A stretch of 64,000 nt of DNA from Tenrec ecaudatus (GCF_050624435.1 NC_134536.1:50503258-50567257); one strand, 5' to 3'. Positions 1 to 11,385 are shown, numbered from the stretch's first letter. Numbers and translations: made by a program. Notes: generated by a model not told the origin, from the sequence alone.

Positions 1-1949
1 GTTAGTTTAATATGTTTCAGGATAGACTTTTTGGATCTTTTATCATTTTAATCTTTCAAAATCTCATTCCTTTTCTGTCGCTATTTTCCCGCATTCTTCG
101 TGAATATATTTAATACCAACCATGCCATTGTTTTTCCTTCTTCACTAAAGGGAATAAAGTCGACACATTACTTCTTTCTTAAGACATGGTTTTTTTTTTT
201 CTATGTAAAAAATATCTCCACTTTAAAAAAAAAGAACTCTAAAATCAGTCGAGTGTGGCCTTGCAGTGGGCAGATAGAGGCAAAAGCTCTCACACATTTC
301 TGAAAACAACATCATGCACTTCTATCAGAAAGGGCAGTAGTGAGTCACACTGAAGGTCACTGGAAGAGAATTGGCTGCTTCAAGGTTAACCCACCTGGAT
401 AAAATGAAACAATGCTGTTTGAAGGAAGTGGACTGGGCACAATGGTCTGTATGGTTCACCACGTGCTATTTGTCCTTGCTTGCACAAATTCCCTGGCATA
501 GGGAGAGCAGCCTCTTCATGATCCTAACACGTCTCTCTGGTTTCTTGTTAATATTTAGACAAATATCATGGTTTCTGCCTTGAACAGATATTTTCAATAC
601 TTTCTCATAAATGTAAACATGGAAAAGAAAAATTTAAACATAGCCATGATTCCCAAATCTAGCTACCAATAAGCTTATCAACGAACAGCTATTCATTTAT
701 TATTTGAATTTGTGTAAACACCAATAAATGCCAACAGTAAATAAAATATTTCTCATTTCATAAGGCAGAAGTGTGTAATTAAAAAAGAACACACATCTGT
801 TTTTATATGCCAACAGGTGAATTCAGCTCGTCTCTCGCATGTCTTTTTACGGAATGCCCTTTCATATTTAATAACATAACCTCAATATCAAGGCTGTATG
901 GCCTCTCTTAGGGAGTCCACCCCTTGCATCTGTGATGCCTCGTCCTTGACCTTTACATTTCAGGGAGGTTATGTGTTGGACCATCCAGGCTAACTAAGGG
1001 ATATGAAAATAATCCATCTGCCCAACCTGACTTTTTATTTATTTATTTTACAAATTTCAACTCCAGAGCTAGAGCTTTCAGTAGAAAATAATCTAATCGA
1101 ACTAGTTTAAGGTCTGCAAAGGTTATTCCATTGGTGATTAACAGAGTTAGTATTAAAAACCAATGGTCCTGACTCCTGGGCAATTGTATTTTTGTATTGC
1201 ATCGTTTGCCTCTTGTGTTGGACAGTTTTCCTCTCCACGAACCTGGGAGTTATTACAATCTATATATTGACAGAGACTACTTGCTCATTAACAGACTATG
1301 GGGAGAAAGGTCTAACATTATATGCCCTCCTACACTCACTTCCAATGAGAATTCCTCTGTGATGGTTTCCTTGACACACCAAGACAGCACAGTTACTTCT
1401 TGAATTCAGAAAGCTAATTCTTGAATTTACTCTTGCCCTTTACCTTCCTCCTTGCTTGGATTCTGTGTCTGTCTCCAAGTGTGGTCCCATGAAGGCCCCC
1501 AACCCTGGGCCTGTCAGGGACCTGACATGCCCCCATGAACCTTGGAACATGACACTCTCCATCCACTGGCCTGTGATTGCTTCACTTTTCTCCATCATTG
1601 CCCTGTGACTACAGAAGACTACTCAAGGTACTGGCCTATCCCATGCTCTGTGGCTAGTTTGTGGCTGAAGAAAGGTGAGTTTGACAGCTGTTTTAGTTTT
1701 AGGAAAGAGTTCAGATGAGCTATTTCCAAAGTGGGAGGGAGAAGAGTATCCTATTGCTTCTGGCCCCTGGATCATTGACTGCGTGGGCTGAACATTGGCT
1801 TCCAAGAGTCACAAGGAAGAATTTAGCCAGTCAAATGCACCATGGCTCCCACCTGCAGCAAAAACAGCACCAATGAAAGCAGCTGCAAGAAGCAAAAAAA
1901 GGTGTATTGATCTGGAAGGAAAAAATGATTTTAAATCAATACAAATCTA
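1..1949. other. Unassigned AT-rich sequence
   Basis: I recognise no gene or repeat family here. Open frames are at most 70 codons, show no domain and are not followed by splice-like structure. Part of it (about 1430-1800) is less AT-rich, but I could not match it to a repeat or exon. Probably intergenic or intronic unique sequence. Confidence 0.5.
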
Positions 1950-2153
1950 AAGCAAGCCCACTTATGTTGAGTCAATTCCACCTAATAGTAGCCCTGTAGG
2001 CCAAACTATAACTGATCCCTAGGGTTTCCAAGTCTATCATCTTTATATGAGAAGACCACCACATCATTCTCGCTTGATGCAGCTGGTGTGTGTGAACCAC
2101 CAACCTTTAGGTTAACAGTCGAGCTCTATAACCACCATACCACCAAGGCTCCT
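1950..2153 (-). repeat. AfroSINE (tRNA-derived SINE), antisense
   Basis: Read on the minus strand it opens with a degenerate form of the family head (GGAGCC..TGGTGG), followed by a tRNA-like promoter region. It then runs through the 'AAACCCTAGGG' body to a 'GAATTGACTCAACATAAG' 3' part. This order is the AfroSINE layout known from elephant and tenrec. The copy is nearly full length but diverged, so it is not young. Confidence 0.8.
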
Positions 2154-2499
2154 GGTAAACCTCATGAAGGGAGAAAACCAATGCATGATATTGTTCACAA
2201 TTTAGACATGACACATTCAACAATCATCAAAACAAAGGGGGGGGGAGTCTCCATGATTTTCTCTACTGAAAGCTACAGCATAAGTGGAGAGAAAATTTTA
2301 TCAGACATGGAGAAATTGCTAATGCCAGGGATTACAGATCAAACACAAAAGTGAATTCCTCTTAACACATGGACACTCACTGGTAACAAATGAAGCTTGT
2401 TTGAGATGCTTAAAGAAAAATCAGGACCCGACTTAAATATGGTGTTCACACGCATTCCAAATCACTTAACATCCTCTTCCACAGACCGTAAGGAAGATA
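2154..2499. other. Unassigned spacer with a short G-run
   Basis: Between a SINE and an RTE fragment. It holds a run of nine G at about 2238 and no recognisable gene. It may include more diverged RTE sequence, but I cannot show that. Confidence 0.35.
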
Positions 2500-2835
2500 G
2501 CCTAAGAACTGATGCATTTGAATTATGGTCTGGGTACAGAATGTTGAAAGGACCACAGAGTACCAGAACAAATAAATCATTCTTGGACAAAGTACAGCCA
2601 GAATGTTCCTTAGCAGCTAGAATGGTGAGACCATGTCTTACATACGTCGGATATGTCATCTGGAGGGACCAGTCTCTGGAAAAGGACATTATATTTGGTA
2701 AAGGAGAGGGTCAGTGAAAAATGAAGACCTTCATGAGATGAACTGTGCCTGCAGTATGCTTAGCAACTGTAAGAACAGTGCAGGACCAGTGCACAGGTTC
2801 CTTTGTTATAATAATGACGAGCACAACAGCAACAT
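2500..2835 (+). pseudogene. RTE-type LINE, C-terminal ORF remnant
   Basis: The frame ending at 2717 contains 'DAFELWSGYRMLK', 'VQPECSL' and 'RDQSLEKDIIFGKGEG'. These correspond to the C-terminal region of RTE/BovB-type LINE polyproteins, downstream of the reverse transcriptase, where the family has a conserved F-E-x-W motif and a 'SLEKxIMLGK' block. The usual basic R/K-rich tail is lost: the frame stops just after 'GEGQ', although diverged 3' sequence continues to about 2830. This is a 5'-truncated dead copy. The same 3' region recurs at 16.5, 17.6, 26.3, 28.1 and 43.8 kb. Confidence 0.75.
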
Positions 2836-3388
2836 TGTGGATGTTACGTAGCACATGACTGTAAAGCATTTTCACATCAGATATTGAATGATGGTTTTCC
2901 CCCTAACAGGCTATCCATGATCTGGTCCCTGCCTTCCTCCCTCATCTTTGCCTGTTGTGTCCTGATACCCACTTCATAATCCAGAATCATAGGCTTACCA
3001 AAGTTTCATGTTACCTCACATCCCTTAACTTTGCTAAAGCTCCTGCCTCTGCTGAGAACATCCTTCTGCAAGTCTCTGCTGGGTTCACATCTGTGCAGAC
3101 TGTGGAGACCAGACAAACATATGCATGGCGACTGCACTTCTCTTATGGCTCACCTCCATGGATTTGAGCATTTCCCTTCCAAGAGGCTTCCAACACCAAA
3201 CATTAACATGCGTAGCAGATGGCTTCACCACAGGTATTTCCAACCATTTGTTTTCCTTTTCGATTGTGTCATGCTTAATAAGTTGTGATGCTCTTCAGAT
3301 AAAGAATAACAATGTCTTTTCCCCTTTGAGCACACAGCAGTACCTATCAAAGCATTATACAAGCACTAACTTTGTGACAGAATTCTAC
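2836..3388. other. Unassigned unique sequence
   Basis: No gene or repeat recognised. Overlapping frames of 70-117 codons reach or run into the adjacent L1 insertion and have no recognisable motif. Confidence 0.4.
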
Positions 3389-3400
3389 AGGGCCCATTAT

Positions 3401-4291
3401 TTTATTGGGGGTTTATACAACTCTGATCACAATCCATACATACATCAATTGTATAAAGCACATCTGTACATTCGTTAACCTCATCATTCTCAAAACATTT
3501 GCTCTCCACCTAAGTCCCTGGCATCAGCTCCTCATTTTCCCCGCTCCCTCCCCACTGCCCCCTCCTTCATGAACCCTTTATAATTTATAAATTATTACTT
3601 TGTCATATCTTACACTGTCCGACGTCTACCTTCACCCACTTTTGTGTTGTCGGTATCCCAGGGAGGAGGTATATGTAGATCCTTGTAATCTGTTCCCCCT
3701 CTCTACCCCACCTTCCCTCCATCCTCCTGGTATCACCACTCTCACCACTGGCCCTGAGGGGTTCATCTATCCTGGATTCCCTGTGTTTCCAGTTCCTATC
3801 TGTACCATTGTACATACTCTGGTCTAGTCAGATTTGTAAGGTAGAATTGGGGTCATGATATTGGGGGTGGAGGGGCAGGGGAGAGAAAGCATTAAGGAAC
3901 TAGAGAAAAGTTATATGTCATCATTGCTACACTGCACCCTGACTGGCTCCTCTCCTCCCCATAACTCTTTACTAAGGGGATGTCCAGTTGCCTACAGATG
4001 GGCTTTGGGTCCCCACTATTCACTCCCCCTCATTCACAATGATATGATTTTTGTTCTTTGATGCCTGATACCTCATCCCTTCGACACCTTGTGATCACAC
4101 AGGCTGGTGTGCTTCTTCCATGTGGGCTGTGTTACTTCTCAGCTAGATGGCCGCTTGTTTACCTTCAAATCTTTAAGAACTGAGACACTATATCTTTTGA
4201 TAGCCGGGCTCCATCAGCTTTCTTCACCACATTTGCTGATGCACCTGCTTTGTCTTCAGTGATTGTGTTGGGAAGGTGAGCATCATGGAAT
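3401..4291 (-). mobile_element. Young L1, 3'UTR only, antisense
   Basis: The plus strand starts with the reverse complement of the L1 3' end (TTTTATTGGGGG, complement of CCCCCAATAAAA). It continues for about 890 bp through the family's long 3'UTR and is 5'-truncated there. It is flanked by a direct repeat of AGGGCCCATTAT plus several T (from 3389 and from 4292). That is a TSD of about 12-15 bp, the signature of L1 target-primed insertion. No coding sequence is included; open frames here are antisense 3'UTR. Confidence 0.88.
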
Positions 4292-4349
4292 AGGGCCCAT
4301 TATTTTTATAAATGAACTTACTAACAAAAACTCCTCTGAAACTAACAGC

Positions 4350-4505
4350 TTATAAGGAGCTTTGGTGGCATTGCACTGCTAACCTCATGGTTGATTTGTC
4401 AAGCTCACCAGCAGCTCCATGACACTATCAGTTCCAGTAAAGATGTCTGTTCTTTGATACGCTGTATCAGTTAGACTCCATGGCAGATGGCAGTGGGTTT
4501 GTGGA
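4350..4505 (+). repeat. AfroSINE, sense, diverged
   Basis: Begins with 'GGAGCTTTGGTGGCATTGCA', matching the SINE head. It goes on to the 'CAGCAGCTCCATGACA' and 'AAAGATGTCTG' segments of the body and ends near 'GGCAGTGGGTTTG'. It lies just downstream of the L1 insertion. Confidence 0.72.
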
Positions 4506-4699
4506 TTTTTTATATTATATTGTGATATATTTCCTTATATTTCTTTATGTTCGTCTAGCTTCTGAGTTATTTGAAATAAAAATAGAAATGTATCCCACCT
4601 TTATAATTCCAGAGACTGGTATTGCTGATTAATGCATAATTACGCAAACATGCAAAGTCCTAAGTATGGTCGCAGAGAAAAACATAAAGAGTCAATCAT

Positions 4700-4925
4700 T
4701 ATTGTCTGCTTACCGTGAACCAGCATTTGGCCATATGATTTACATTTAATATCTTGTCATGCCTCATTACAAATCTATGAAGTTGGCACTTTATTTTCCC
4801 CTTTCATAAATAAGGATAACTTAAAGGTTAATTATTAAAATGGTTAAATTATCCAGTCAAAGATATCCAATTAGCAAGTCAGGGTTCAACCCCAATCTGA
4901 TTGACACCAAAGCTCATAATCTGTC
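4700..4925 (+). repeat. MIR SINE, sense, ancient
   Basis: The order of motifs follows the MIR core. A 'catttggcc..ttacatttaat' region is followed by 'aaatctatgaagttggcact', 'cccctttcataaataagga' and 'caagtcagggttcaaccc'. It is strongly diverged, as expected for a mammal-wide repeat. Confidence 0.7.
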
Positions 4926-5760
4926 TCAAACATATTACCATCCTTTGATAATAATGGTGAGCACTACATGTTAAGAATCTATTCTTTCCCAATTACTGAA
5001 TTAAGAATTGTCTGCATAATCATTTTCCACAAGAATCTAAATGAAAGACACTATTGCTAAAATAATTGAGTAATTCACGGAAGTGGGATTTGGGAAAACT
5101 AGCTTCTTCAAAGTTATAAAGTTGTAAATGCCAGATTAGGATTTGAATGAAAGTCTAAAATGGATCAATTTAGAAATAAATGAAGCATGTAAATGTACCA
5201 TTATTGAAAATAAATAAATAGATAATAGACATATGAGGCATCTGAACAGCACTGCAGTACCTCTCCTTCATTTCAGCAGGACCATAATGGACGGGTTCCC
5301 TGCATGTCAGCTCCCACATTAAGATTGCAGGCATTCCACTGTCAGGTCCTGAGAGCTTGGGAGCGATCCATTACCTTGCAGGGCAGGCAGCGTCTGTAAA
5401 ATATAGAAGTGTTAGTTCTCTCAGGGGGAAATTTTAACCAATTGCACTCAGAAGTCAGTGTGTCACCGCTCTCATCCTTGGGGAGGCGCAGTCCACATAG
5501 GTCCCCAGGGGGTTCCTAAGAAGGTTGAATGTAGTCCGTCATGGTGGCAGGTGGTCAGAGGCTCATGAACGCAACTTCGAGTGATTTTTCGCCTGTCCAT
5601 CTATAACTTAACACAAAACCTGGTCTCTGGGTCTCCTTGCAGGGAAATTCAACTCTGGCAATAGATCAAATGTAGAGAAGAAATACTTCTGAATTTAATA
5701 AAGTATTGTATAGTTTATTTATGGGTACACACATAGTAGCTTAGCTCCCTTTGATCCATT
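4926..5760. other. Unassigned sequence, possible second MIR scrap
   Basis: No gene seen. About 5085-5160 has a MIR-like 'ggatttgaatgaaagtct' stretch, too weak to call. 5270-5600 is less AT-rich with no recognised identity. Confidence 0.35.
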
Positions 5761-5764
5761 TTAG

Positions 5765-6090
5765 TTTTTTTTTTCAGTTTTAATATTTTCTGCTTTTTGT
5801 TCAATTGAGGTTCTTCTTTGTTTTGTTGTTGTTGTTTATTTCTTGTTTTTCTGTATGATTTTCCGTATAGGAAATCCAGGATATGTAAATCTATAGAGAG
5901 AGTAACTGGATTGCAAAATACCTAGGAGCACGGCAGGGAGGTTGTGGTGAAATGAGGCACTAACAACAGTGAGTTTGAGACAGAAGAAAATGTTCTGAAA
6001 ATGATTATGCTGATGATTGTACATAACTCTTCTTAATGTGATTGAATTGTAAGGTATATGAATAAGGTGCCGGTAAAACTGTTTTTAAGA
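5765..6090 (+). repeat. Unnamed interspersed repeat 'C', copy 1
   Basis: Shares an ordered set of motifs with 6770-7080 and 33800-34175: 'aaatccaggatatgtaaatc', 'tatagagagagta', 'gaaatgaggcactaa', 'gatgattgtac', 'tgtgattgaa' and 'aaaactgttt'. The A-rich right end suggests a retroposed LINE 3' end on the plus strand. I do not recognise the family by name. No coding frame. Confidence 0.6.
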
Positions 6091-6175
6091 TAAAAAGATA
6101 TATGAATAAAACCCTTGTTTATATAAAAAGCAACTAAAAATTAGAACACATGTGAATGTTGATTACTAGGAAAGA

Positions 6176-6270
6176 CAGCGATTGTGAGGATTGACACAGA
6201 ACCAGACAGTGTTTCATTCTGCTCTGAATAGAATAGTTTCAGCTGACTCAAAGGCACCTAACAACATTAT
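6176..6270 (+). repeat. RTE LINE 3' end, short fragment
   Basis: Matches the recalled RTE tail order: 'gattgtgagg', 'acagtgtttc', then 'aaaggcacctaacaaca'. The terminal 'cacctaacaac' is the shared RTE/AfroSINE tail. Confidence 0.68.
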
Positions 6271-6339
6271 CCATCTATCATCTGTCTATCCCTCTCCTTA
6301 TTTTTCTAGTCTGAAAAGTTGAATTACAAGAGAAAGAAT

Positions 6340-6700
6340 GTAGCATCAGGATTAGGTAAAGGTTTATTAATAACTTTGCATATGCATAAGATACAACTTT
6401 GCTTGCTGGAAGAAGGGGGATTTATAACACTTACTGATGAAACTAAAAATCTGCAGGCTTTATTATGAATTAAAAATCAATTTAAATAAAACAAAATTCT
6501 TCACAACTGGATCAATAGGTAACATCATGATAAACAGAGAAAATATTGAAGTTTTTCTCAAGGATTTGGAGACAATTGTGGGAACTACAGAGGAAATAAG
6601 CCTCTGGAGCTCTCCCTCTATCCGTAATGGAGGGATGGGGAGGAAGCGGTTATTAAACAGAGTGCATTGGAGAGATGGCTATCGAAGATCAAAGAGATAA
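6340..6700 (+). pseudogene. RTE reverse-transcriptase remnant (around the YADD box)
   Basis: The first part (6345-6420) encodes the region normally reading 'YADDTTLLAE'. Here the box is mutated and interrupted by a stop, but 'DTTLLA' remains. The frame 6437-6700 then carries 'YELKINLNKTKFFTTG' and 'IGNIMINRENIEV', the post-YADD segment of RTE/BovB reverse transcriptases. Similarity fades after about 6560. The element is dead; the 3'-end piece at 6176 lies upstream in the same orientation, so the RTE sequence here is fragmented and out of order. Confidence 0.72.
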
Positions 6701-6769
6701 AACTGATTTGAACAGATAAAACCTCAGTTAATCGCCCCTCTGATACACTCTGGACCTATTGTCAACATT

Positions 6770-7080
6770 TTCTGTGTTGTTTAGTTTTTTCATATTGGAC
6801 TTTATCTCGGATGTGTTATGTCATTGGGGGTCACTCTCTTGAAATTGTGTTACATGGTTTTTTCTGTTTTTCAGTATATGAAACCTAGGACTGATGAGCC
6901 TATAGGGACAGTAAGTAGCATAAGTGTTTCGAGGCAGGGGGTGGAGAGGTGGGAAGATGTAGTCGGGTAAAAGAGATCTGATGCCAAGAAGCCAAGAACG
7001 AATGTTGGGACACTGATGGCGGCAGCAATTGTACAATCCTGCTTGATGTGATTGAACTATGGAATGATACCTGTATTAAC
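6770..7080 (+). repeat. Unnamed interspersed repeat 'C', copy 2
   Basis: Same motif order as 5765-6090: 'tttttctgttttt', 'tgaaacctagg', 'tatagggacagtaag', 'caattgtacaat' and 'tgatgtgattgaactat'. It is more diverged and lacks a clear A-rich end. Confidence 0.5.
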
Positions 7081-7099
7081 CCCTACTGAAAATAACCCA

Positions 7100-7185
7100 A
7101 ACATTATTTTGAAACCCACAATGGCAGCTCTGCCCTGTCATATAGGTCTCCACTGGTCAGAGTCAGCTTGATAGCAAAACATTGT
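7100..7185 (+). repeat. AfroSINE 3' half, sense
   Basis: Contains 'ggcagctctgccctgtcatat' followed by 'gtcagagtcagcttgatagc', a decayed form of the SINE body (cagttctactctgtcctat) and tail (gagtcgg..tcgac). Confidence 0.6.
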
Positions 7186-7204
7186 TATGGCTCTGTGTGG
7201 TTGT

Positions 7205-7450
7205 TTTCTTTTTTAAATCATTTTATTGGGAGCTCATACAACTCTTATCACAATCCGTACATACATCAATTGTGTAAAGCACATTTGTACATTCATTACC
7301 CTCATAATTCTCAAAACATTTGCTCTCCACAACAATGCTTCTTTTTTTAAAAAATCTATTCTGTCACACTGTGGCTTTTAAAAACTTTTTTTTTAGCACA
7401 TCAGTACATTCATTGCCCTCATCATTCTGAAAACATTTGCTCTCCATATG
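7205..7450 (-). mobile_element. Two short L1 3'-end fragments, antisense, in series
   Basis: 7205-7335 starts at the L1 poly(A) signal (ATTTTATTGGGAGC) and covers about 130 bp of 3'UTR. 7390-7450 repeats an internal part (gcacatcagtacattcattg through ttgctctcc), separated by T-rich sequence. The second lacks the terminal 70 bp. They may be two tiny insertions or one insertion with a local duplication. Confidence 0.75.
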
Positions 7451-7451
7451 T

Positions 7452-7575
7452 TAATCATTAGGCTATTACCAGTCATGCAGATGAGAGAAAAGTGAGACTG
7501 TCTGCTCCTGCATAGATGTAATATCTCAGAAACCCTGTAGGAGCTAACTTGGTGGCAGTGAATTTGGTTTTTTTT
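7452..7575 (+). repeat. AfroSINE 3' portion, sense
   Basis: Shows 'gactgtctgctcctgcataga', 'tctcagaaaccctgtaggag' and 'ggcagtgaatttgg', followed by a T-rich run. These are body and tail of the SINE. It abuts the L1 scrap. Confidence 0.65.
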
Positions 7576-7599
7576 TTGTTTGTTTATTGTTAAAATCAC

Positions 7600-7990
7600 A
7601 CAAAACAAAGTTTTGCTGAAGATAATTTAAAAACAGTTACAACTGAAAACTTAAAAGAAATGCAAGCCAGTATCAGAAGAAGGCATGGAACAAGCTTGCT
7701 TGAAAGGAGAAAAAAATCAGATATTTAGCTGCGCTTTATTGAGTATGTAAAGGCATTTGACTGTGTGGATCTTAAGAAGTTATTGATAACACTGCACAGA
7801 AAGGGAACTCAACAGCAACACATATACAGGTCAGGAGGAGGCCATCATAACAGAACAGGGGATTATTGTGTGACAAAGTCAGAAAGAGTGTGAAAAAGAT
7901 TGTATCCTTCCCATTTTTACGTGAAGCAAATACGCTTAGAAGTTAGACAAGAAGAGCAAGGCATCAGAATTGGAGGAAACCTCTATATCC
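7600..7990 (+). pseudogene. RTE reverse-transcriptase remnant (upstream RT motifs)
   Basis: Conceptual translation gives 'FIEYVKAFDCVD', equivalent to the RT motif with the first catalytic Asp (family form F-I-D-Y-x-K-A-F-D). Further on 'EQGIRIGGNLYI' matches the segment just before the YADD box. Stops and frameshifts separate the pieces, so it is a fossil. It ends near the point in the RT domain where the 6340 fragment begins, so the two may be displaced parts of one copy. Confidence 0.75.
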
Positions 7991-7999
7991 CTAAAGAAC

Positions 8000-8850
8000 A
8001 GATTTTTTTCAAAGCTATGTATTTAAATTTTTTCACAAAACAATCTTATCACCTTCAAAGCACTCCCTATTACACTTAATACATTTGTAATATCTACGAT
8101 TCCATTCTTGGAAACATTTTTCAAACTCATCTGTTTGGATGGCTGTGTGTACCGCCCTCATGTCTTCATCATCTCTTTTACATCATCAAATCCCTGTCTT
8201 TTCATGCCCCTCTCCCTTGTGGTGACAAAAAGAAGTTGCGTGGAGTGATATTAGGTGAGTAGACTGCAAGGGGCAAGAGAGGCATGCTGTTTCTTACCAA
8301 ACACTGGCGCAATTGGATGGCTGTGTGAGCAGGTGCATTGTCTTGGTGGCAAAGCCAGTCCCCCATCTGCCACACCTCAGGCCTTTTTTGTGCCACATTG
8401 TTATGTTACCTTTTCAGAAGCTCTAAATAGAAAGCTTAATTAACAGTCTGACCTGGTGGAACAAACTCCCGATGCATTATGAGTCAACATTTTAGTCCGT
8501 TCGGGAAGTTGACGGATGTCCAGGACAAGGTTTGCCATCAATCGACATTTCACCTTTTTGAAATGAGCAACCCACTCATACATGTGCGCTTTTCCATAGC
8601 ACTGTCCTTGTAAGCTGTGTTCAAAATCACAACTGTTTCTGAGGCATTTTTCCCCAAGCAAGAAACAAAATTTCCCAGCCATATGCAGTTCTCGTTAGTC
8701 AGTCATCACAAAAACAGGAGGCTTGAGCAAAACTTTTATCAGAAAATTCACTGTGACAAGAGAGAACCTTGCCAGGTGATGCTTCTGGGTGCACCAACTC
8801 AGAGTGAGCTGCGTGATGCTGGCCTAGTAGAGAAAAATGCGTATTAGGGA
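8000..8850 (-). pseudogene. Mariner-family transposase remnant, copy 1
   Basis: Two minus-strand frames carry it. 8440-8682 is N-terminal-like (KFCFLLGE..., YEWVAHFKK, compare the mariner helix-turn-helix region 'FEWxKRFKEG'). 8202-8396 is the catalytic core with 'HQDNAPAHTA' and 'YSPNITPRNFFLSP'. Between the Asp of QDN and the Asn of RNFF lie exactly 34 residues, the mariner D34D spacing. The third catalytic Asp is therefore Asn here. The usual YSPD is YSPN. The middle is frame-broken. I could not define terminal inverted repeats. A second copy lies at 36.8 kb. Confidence 0.82.
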
Positions 8851-9056
8851 AGCTCCACTCACCCAGTGCAATTCTGTTTTTCTTGATATATTTATTTATA
8901 ATATATATGTATATATAAACTTCTAGGCATAGTGATCACCTTCTCTTCTATAAAACGTCCTTTGCTTTCTCTCAGCTTATAGTGATAGTGGCTGCCTATA
9001 GTGAACATTCATTCTACAAATGAATAATGTGTTGTTCTATAGTTTAACTATTTCTT

Positions 9057-10105
9057 TTTAAAATCATTTCATTGGGGGCTCATACAACTCTTATCACAGT
9101 CAATACCTACATCCACTGGGTCAAGCACATTTGTACATTTGTTGCCCTCATTATTCTGTAAACATATTTTTCTACTTGAGTCCTTGGTATCAGCTCTTCA
9201 TTTCCCCCACCTTCCTCTCTGCTCCCCCTCCCTCACAAACCCTTGATAATTTATAAATTATTAATATTTTTTCATGTCGTACACTGCCGAATGTCTCCCT
9301 TCACCCACTTTTCTGTTGTCCATCCCCCTGGGAGGGGGTTATCTGTAGATTCTTGTTTTTGGATTCCCCTTTCTACCCCACCTTCTCCTCACCCTCCTGG
9401 TATTGCAATTCTCATTATGGGTCCTGAGGGGTTTATCTGTGCAGGATTTCCTGTGTTTCTTGCTCTTATCTGTACAAGTGTACATCCAATGGTATAGGCA
9501 GACTTGTAAGGTGAATTGGGATCTAGAGGAAAGTTGTGTTTCATCAGTGCTTTGCTGCACCCCGACTGGCTCCTCTTCTACCTGCAACACTACTGTAAGG
9601 GGATAACCAGTTGCCTACGGATGGGCTTTGGGTCTCCACTCCCTCTCATTCACAAAGGTATGATTTTTTTTTCTTCTTTGATGCCTGATAACCTGATCCT
9701 ATCAATACCTCATTATCATGCAGGCTGGTGTGCTTCTACAATGTGGGCTTTGTTGCTTCTGAGCTAGATGACTACTTGTTGGTCTTTAAGTCCTTATGAC
9801 CCCAGATGCTATATCTTTGGATAGCCAGGCACCATCAGCCTTCTTCATCACATTTGCTTATGCACCCACTTTGTCTTCAGTGATCGTGTCGGGAAGGTGA
9901 CCATCACGGATTAAAAATTTAATAGAACAAAGTATTTTTGCATTGAGGGAGTGCTTTAGTAGAGGCCCAATGCCCACCTGTTACCTTAATACTAAACCTG
10001 CAAATATATGCACATAAACCTATTTATCCATTGTCATATTTAAATATATTTACATATGTACATGTCTGTATTTAAACCACTATAAATGCCCTTTGCCGCC
10101 TTCTC
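9057..10105 (-). mobile_element. Young L1, 3'UTR part of a composite antisense block
   Basis: Starts with TTTTAAAATCATTTCATTGG, the complement of the L1 tail, and follows the long 3'UTR landmark by landmark ('gggtcctgaggggtttatctg', 'gatgggctttgggtctcc', 'caggctggtgtgcttct'). At about 10105 it jumps directly into ORF2 sequence, so about 0.9 kb of 3'UTR and the ORF2 C-terminus are missing compared with 38.5-43 kb. Confidence 0.85.
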
Positions 10106-11385
10106 TATTTCTGATAGCCTATGTAATCCCTGCGCCAAAATTATCAGGTTGGTCCCAATTCCCTCATTGATCGCACTAATGGTTTGGGGTTTTACTTTGA
10201 GGTCTGTGATCCACCTTGAGTTTATTCTTGTGCATGGAGTGAGGTAAGGGTCTTAGTTATTTTGTATCCATTTTCCCCAGCACCAATTGTTGAAGAGGGC
10301 ATCTGATTTCCATTTGATATTTTCAGGGCCCTTATCAAAGATCAGTTGTCTGTATGCTGATAATGTCATTTCTGGGGTTTAAACTCTTTTCCAATGGTCT
10401 TAGTTTATGTCATTATACCAAAATGATGTGGTTTTGACCACTGTGTCTGCATAATAAGTGCTAAAGTCAGGTAAAGCAAGCCCTCCCACTGTGTTCTTCT
10501 TCTTGAGGAGTTTTCTGCTAATTCCGGGCTTCTTCCCTCTCCATATGAAGTTGGTAATCACTTTTCCTTTTCTTTGAAAAAAAATGAGGGTAATTGTATC
10601 AGGATTACATTGAATTATATAGTGCCTTGGGCAGAATTGACATCTTTACTATACTGAGTCTTCTGATCCACGAGCATGGGGTATTCTTCCATTTGTTGAG
10701 GTCACTCTTGGTTTCTTGTAATAGCGTTCTGTAGTTTTCCTCATATAGATCTTTTGTTCTTTTAGTCAGGTATATCCTTAGATAGTTCAATTTTTGCTTG
10801 GCTATTGTGAGGTGTACCAACTTTCTGATCTCCTCTTTTATGGTCTTATCCAATGTGTATTGCAGTCCAATAGACTTCTGTTTATTGATCTTGTATCCTG
10901 CCACTCTGTCATATTCCTCTACTGCTTCCAGTACTCCCCTGTGGAGCTTTTGGGATTTTCCATATATAAAATCATATCATCTTCAAATAACGATAGTTTC
11001 ACCTCTTCCTTCCCCAGGAGAATATCTTTGATGTCTTTTTGTTGACTTATGCTGTCAGCTAGGATCTCCAGTATGATATTAAATAGGAGTGAGTTCACAT
11101 GGCATACTTGTCTGGTCCCCTTTTTCAGTGGGATTGTTTTTGTATTTTCTCCACTGACTACCATATTGGCTGTTCTTTCCTATGTAGCTTGTATTATCAT
11201 TAGAAAGTTTCCTTCTATTCCTATCTTGAGTGTCTTAGAGAAGAATTGGTGTTGTTGAATACTTTTTCTGCATGTATCGATATTATCATGTGGTTCTTAC
11301 AGTTTTTCGTGTAAATGTGTTGAATGATACTAAAGGTTTTTCGTGTGTTGCACCACTCCATGTAATCCCCATGCCATTCAGTTTG
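10106..11385 (-). pseudogene. L1 ORF2 reverse-transcriptase remnant
   Basis: Minus-strand frames 10605-10904 and 10919-11164 encode the end of the RT domain and what follows: 'TGEYWKQ', 'VAGYKINKQ'-type sequence, '[13 protein letters not shown]', and the catalytic box as '[16 protein letters not shown]'. The family box is F-A-D-D, so Ala is Glu here while both Asp remain. Upstream '[13 protein letters not shown]' is the normal pre-FADD segment. Several stops and frameshifts; not functional. It ends abruptly at about 11385 against the middle of another 3'UTR. Confidence 0.85.

Noticed and set aside
1623-1805. Small minus-strand gene in the less AT-rich part of the first 2 kb
   Set aside because: 60 codons, no motif, no supporting signals.
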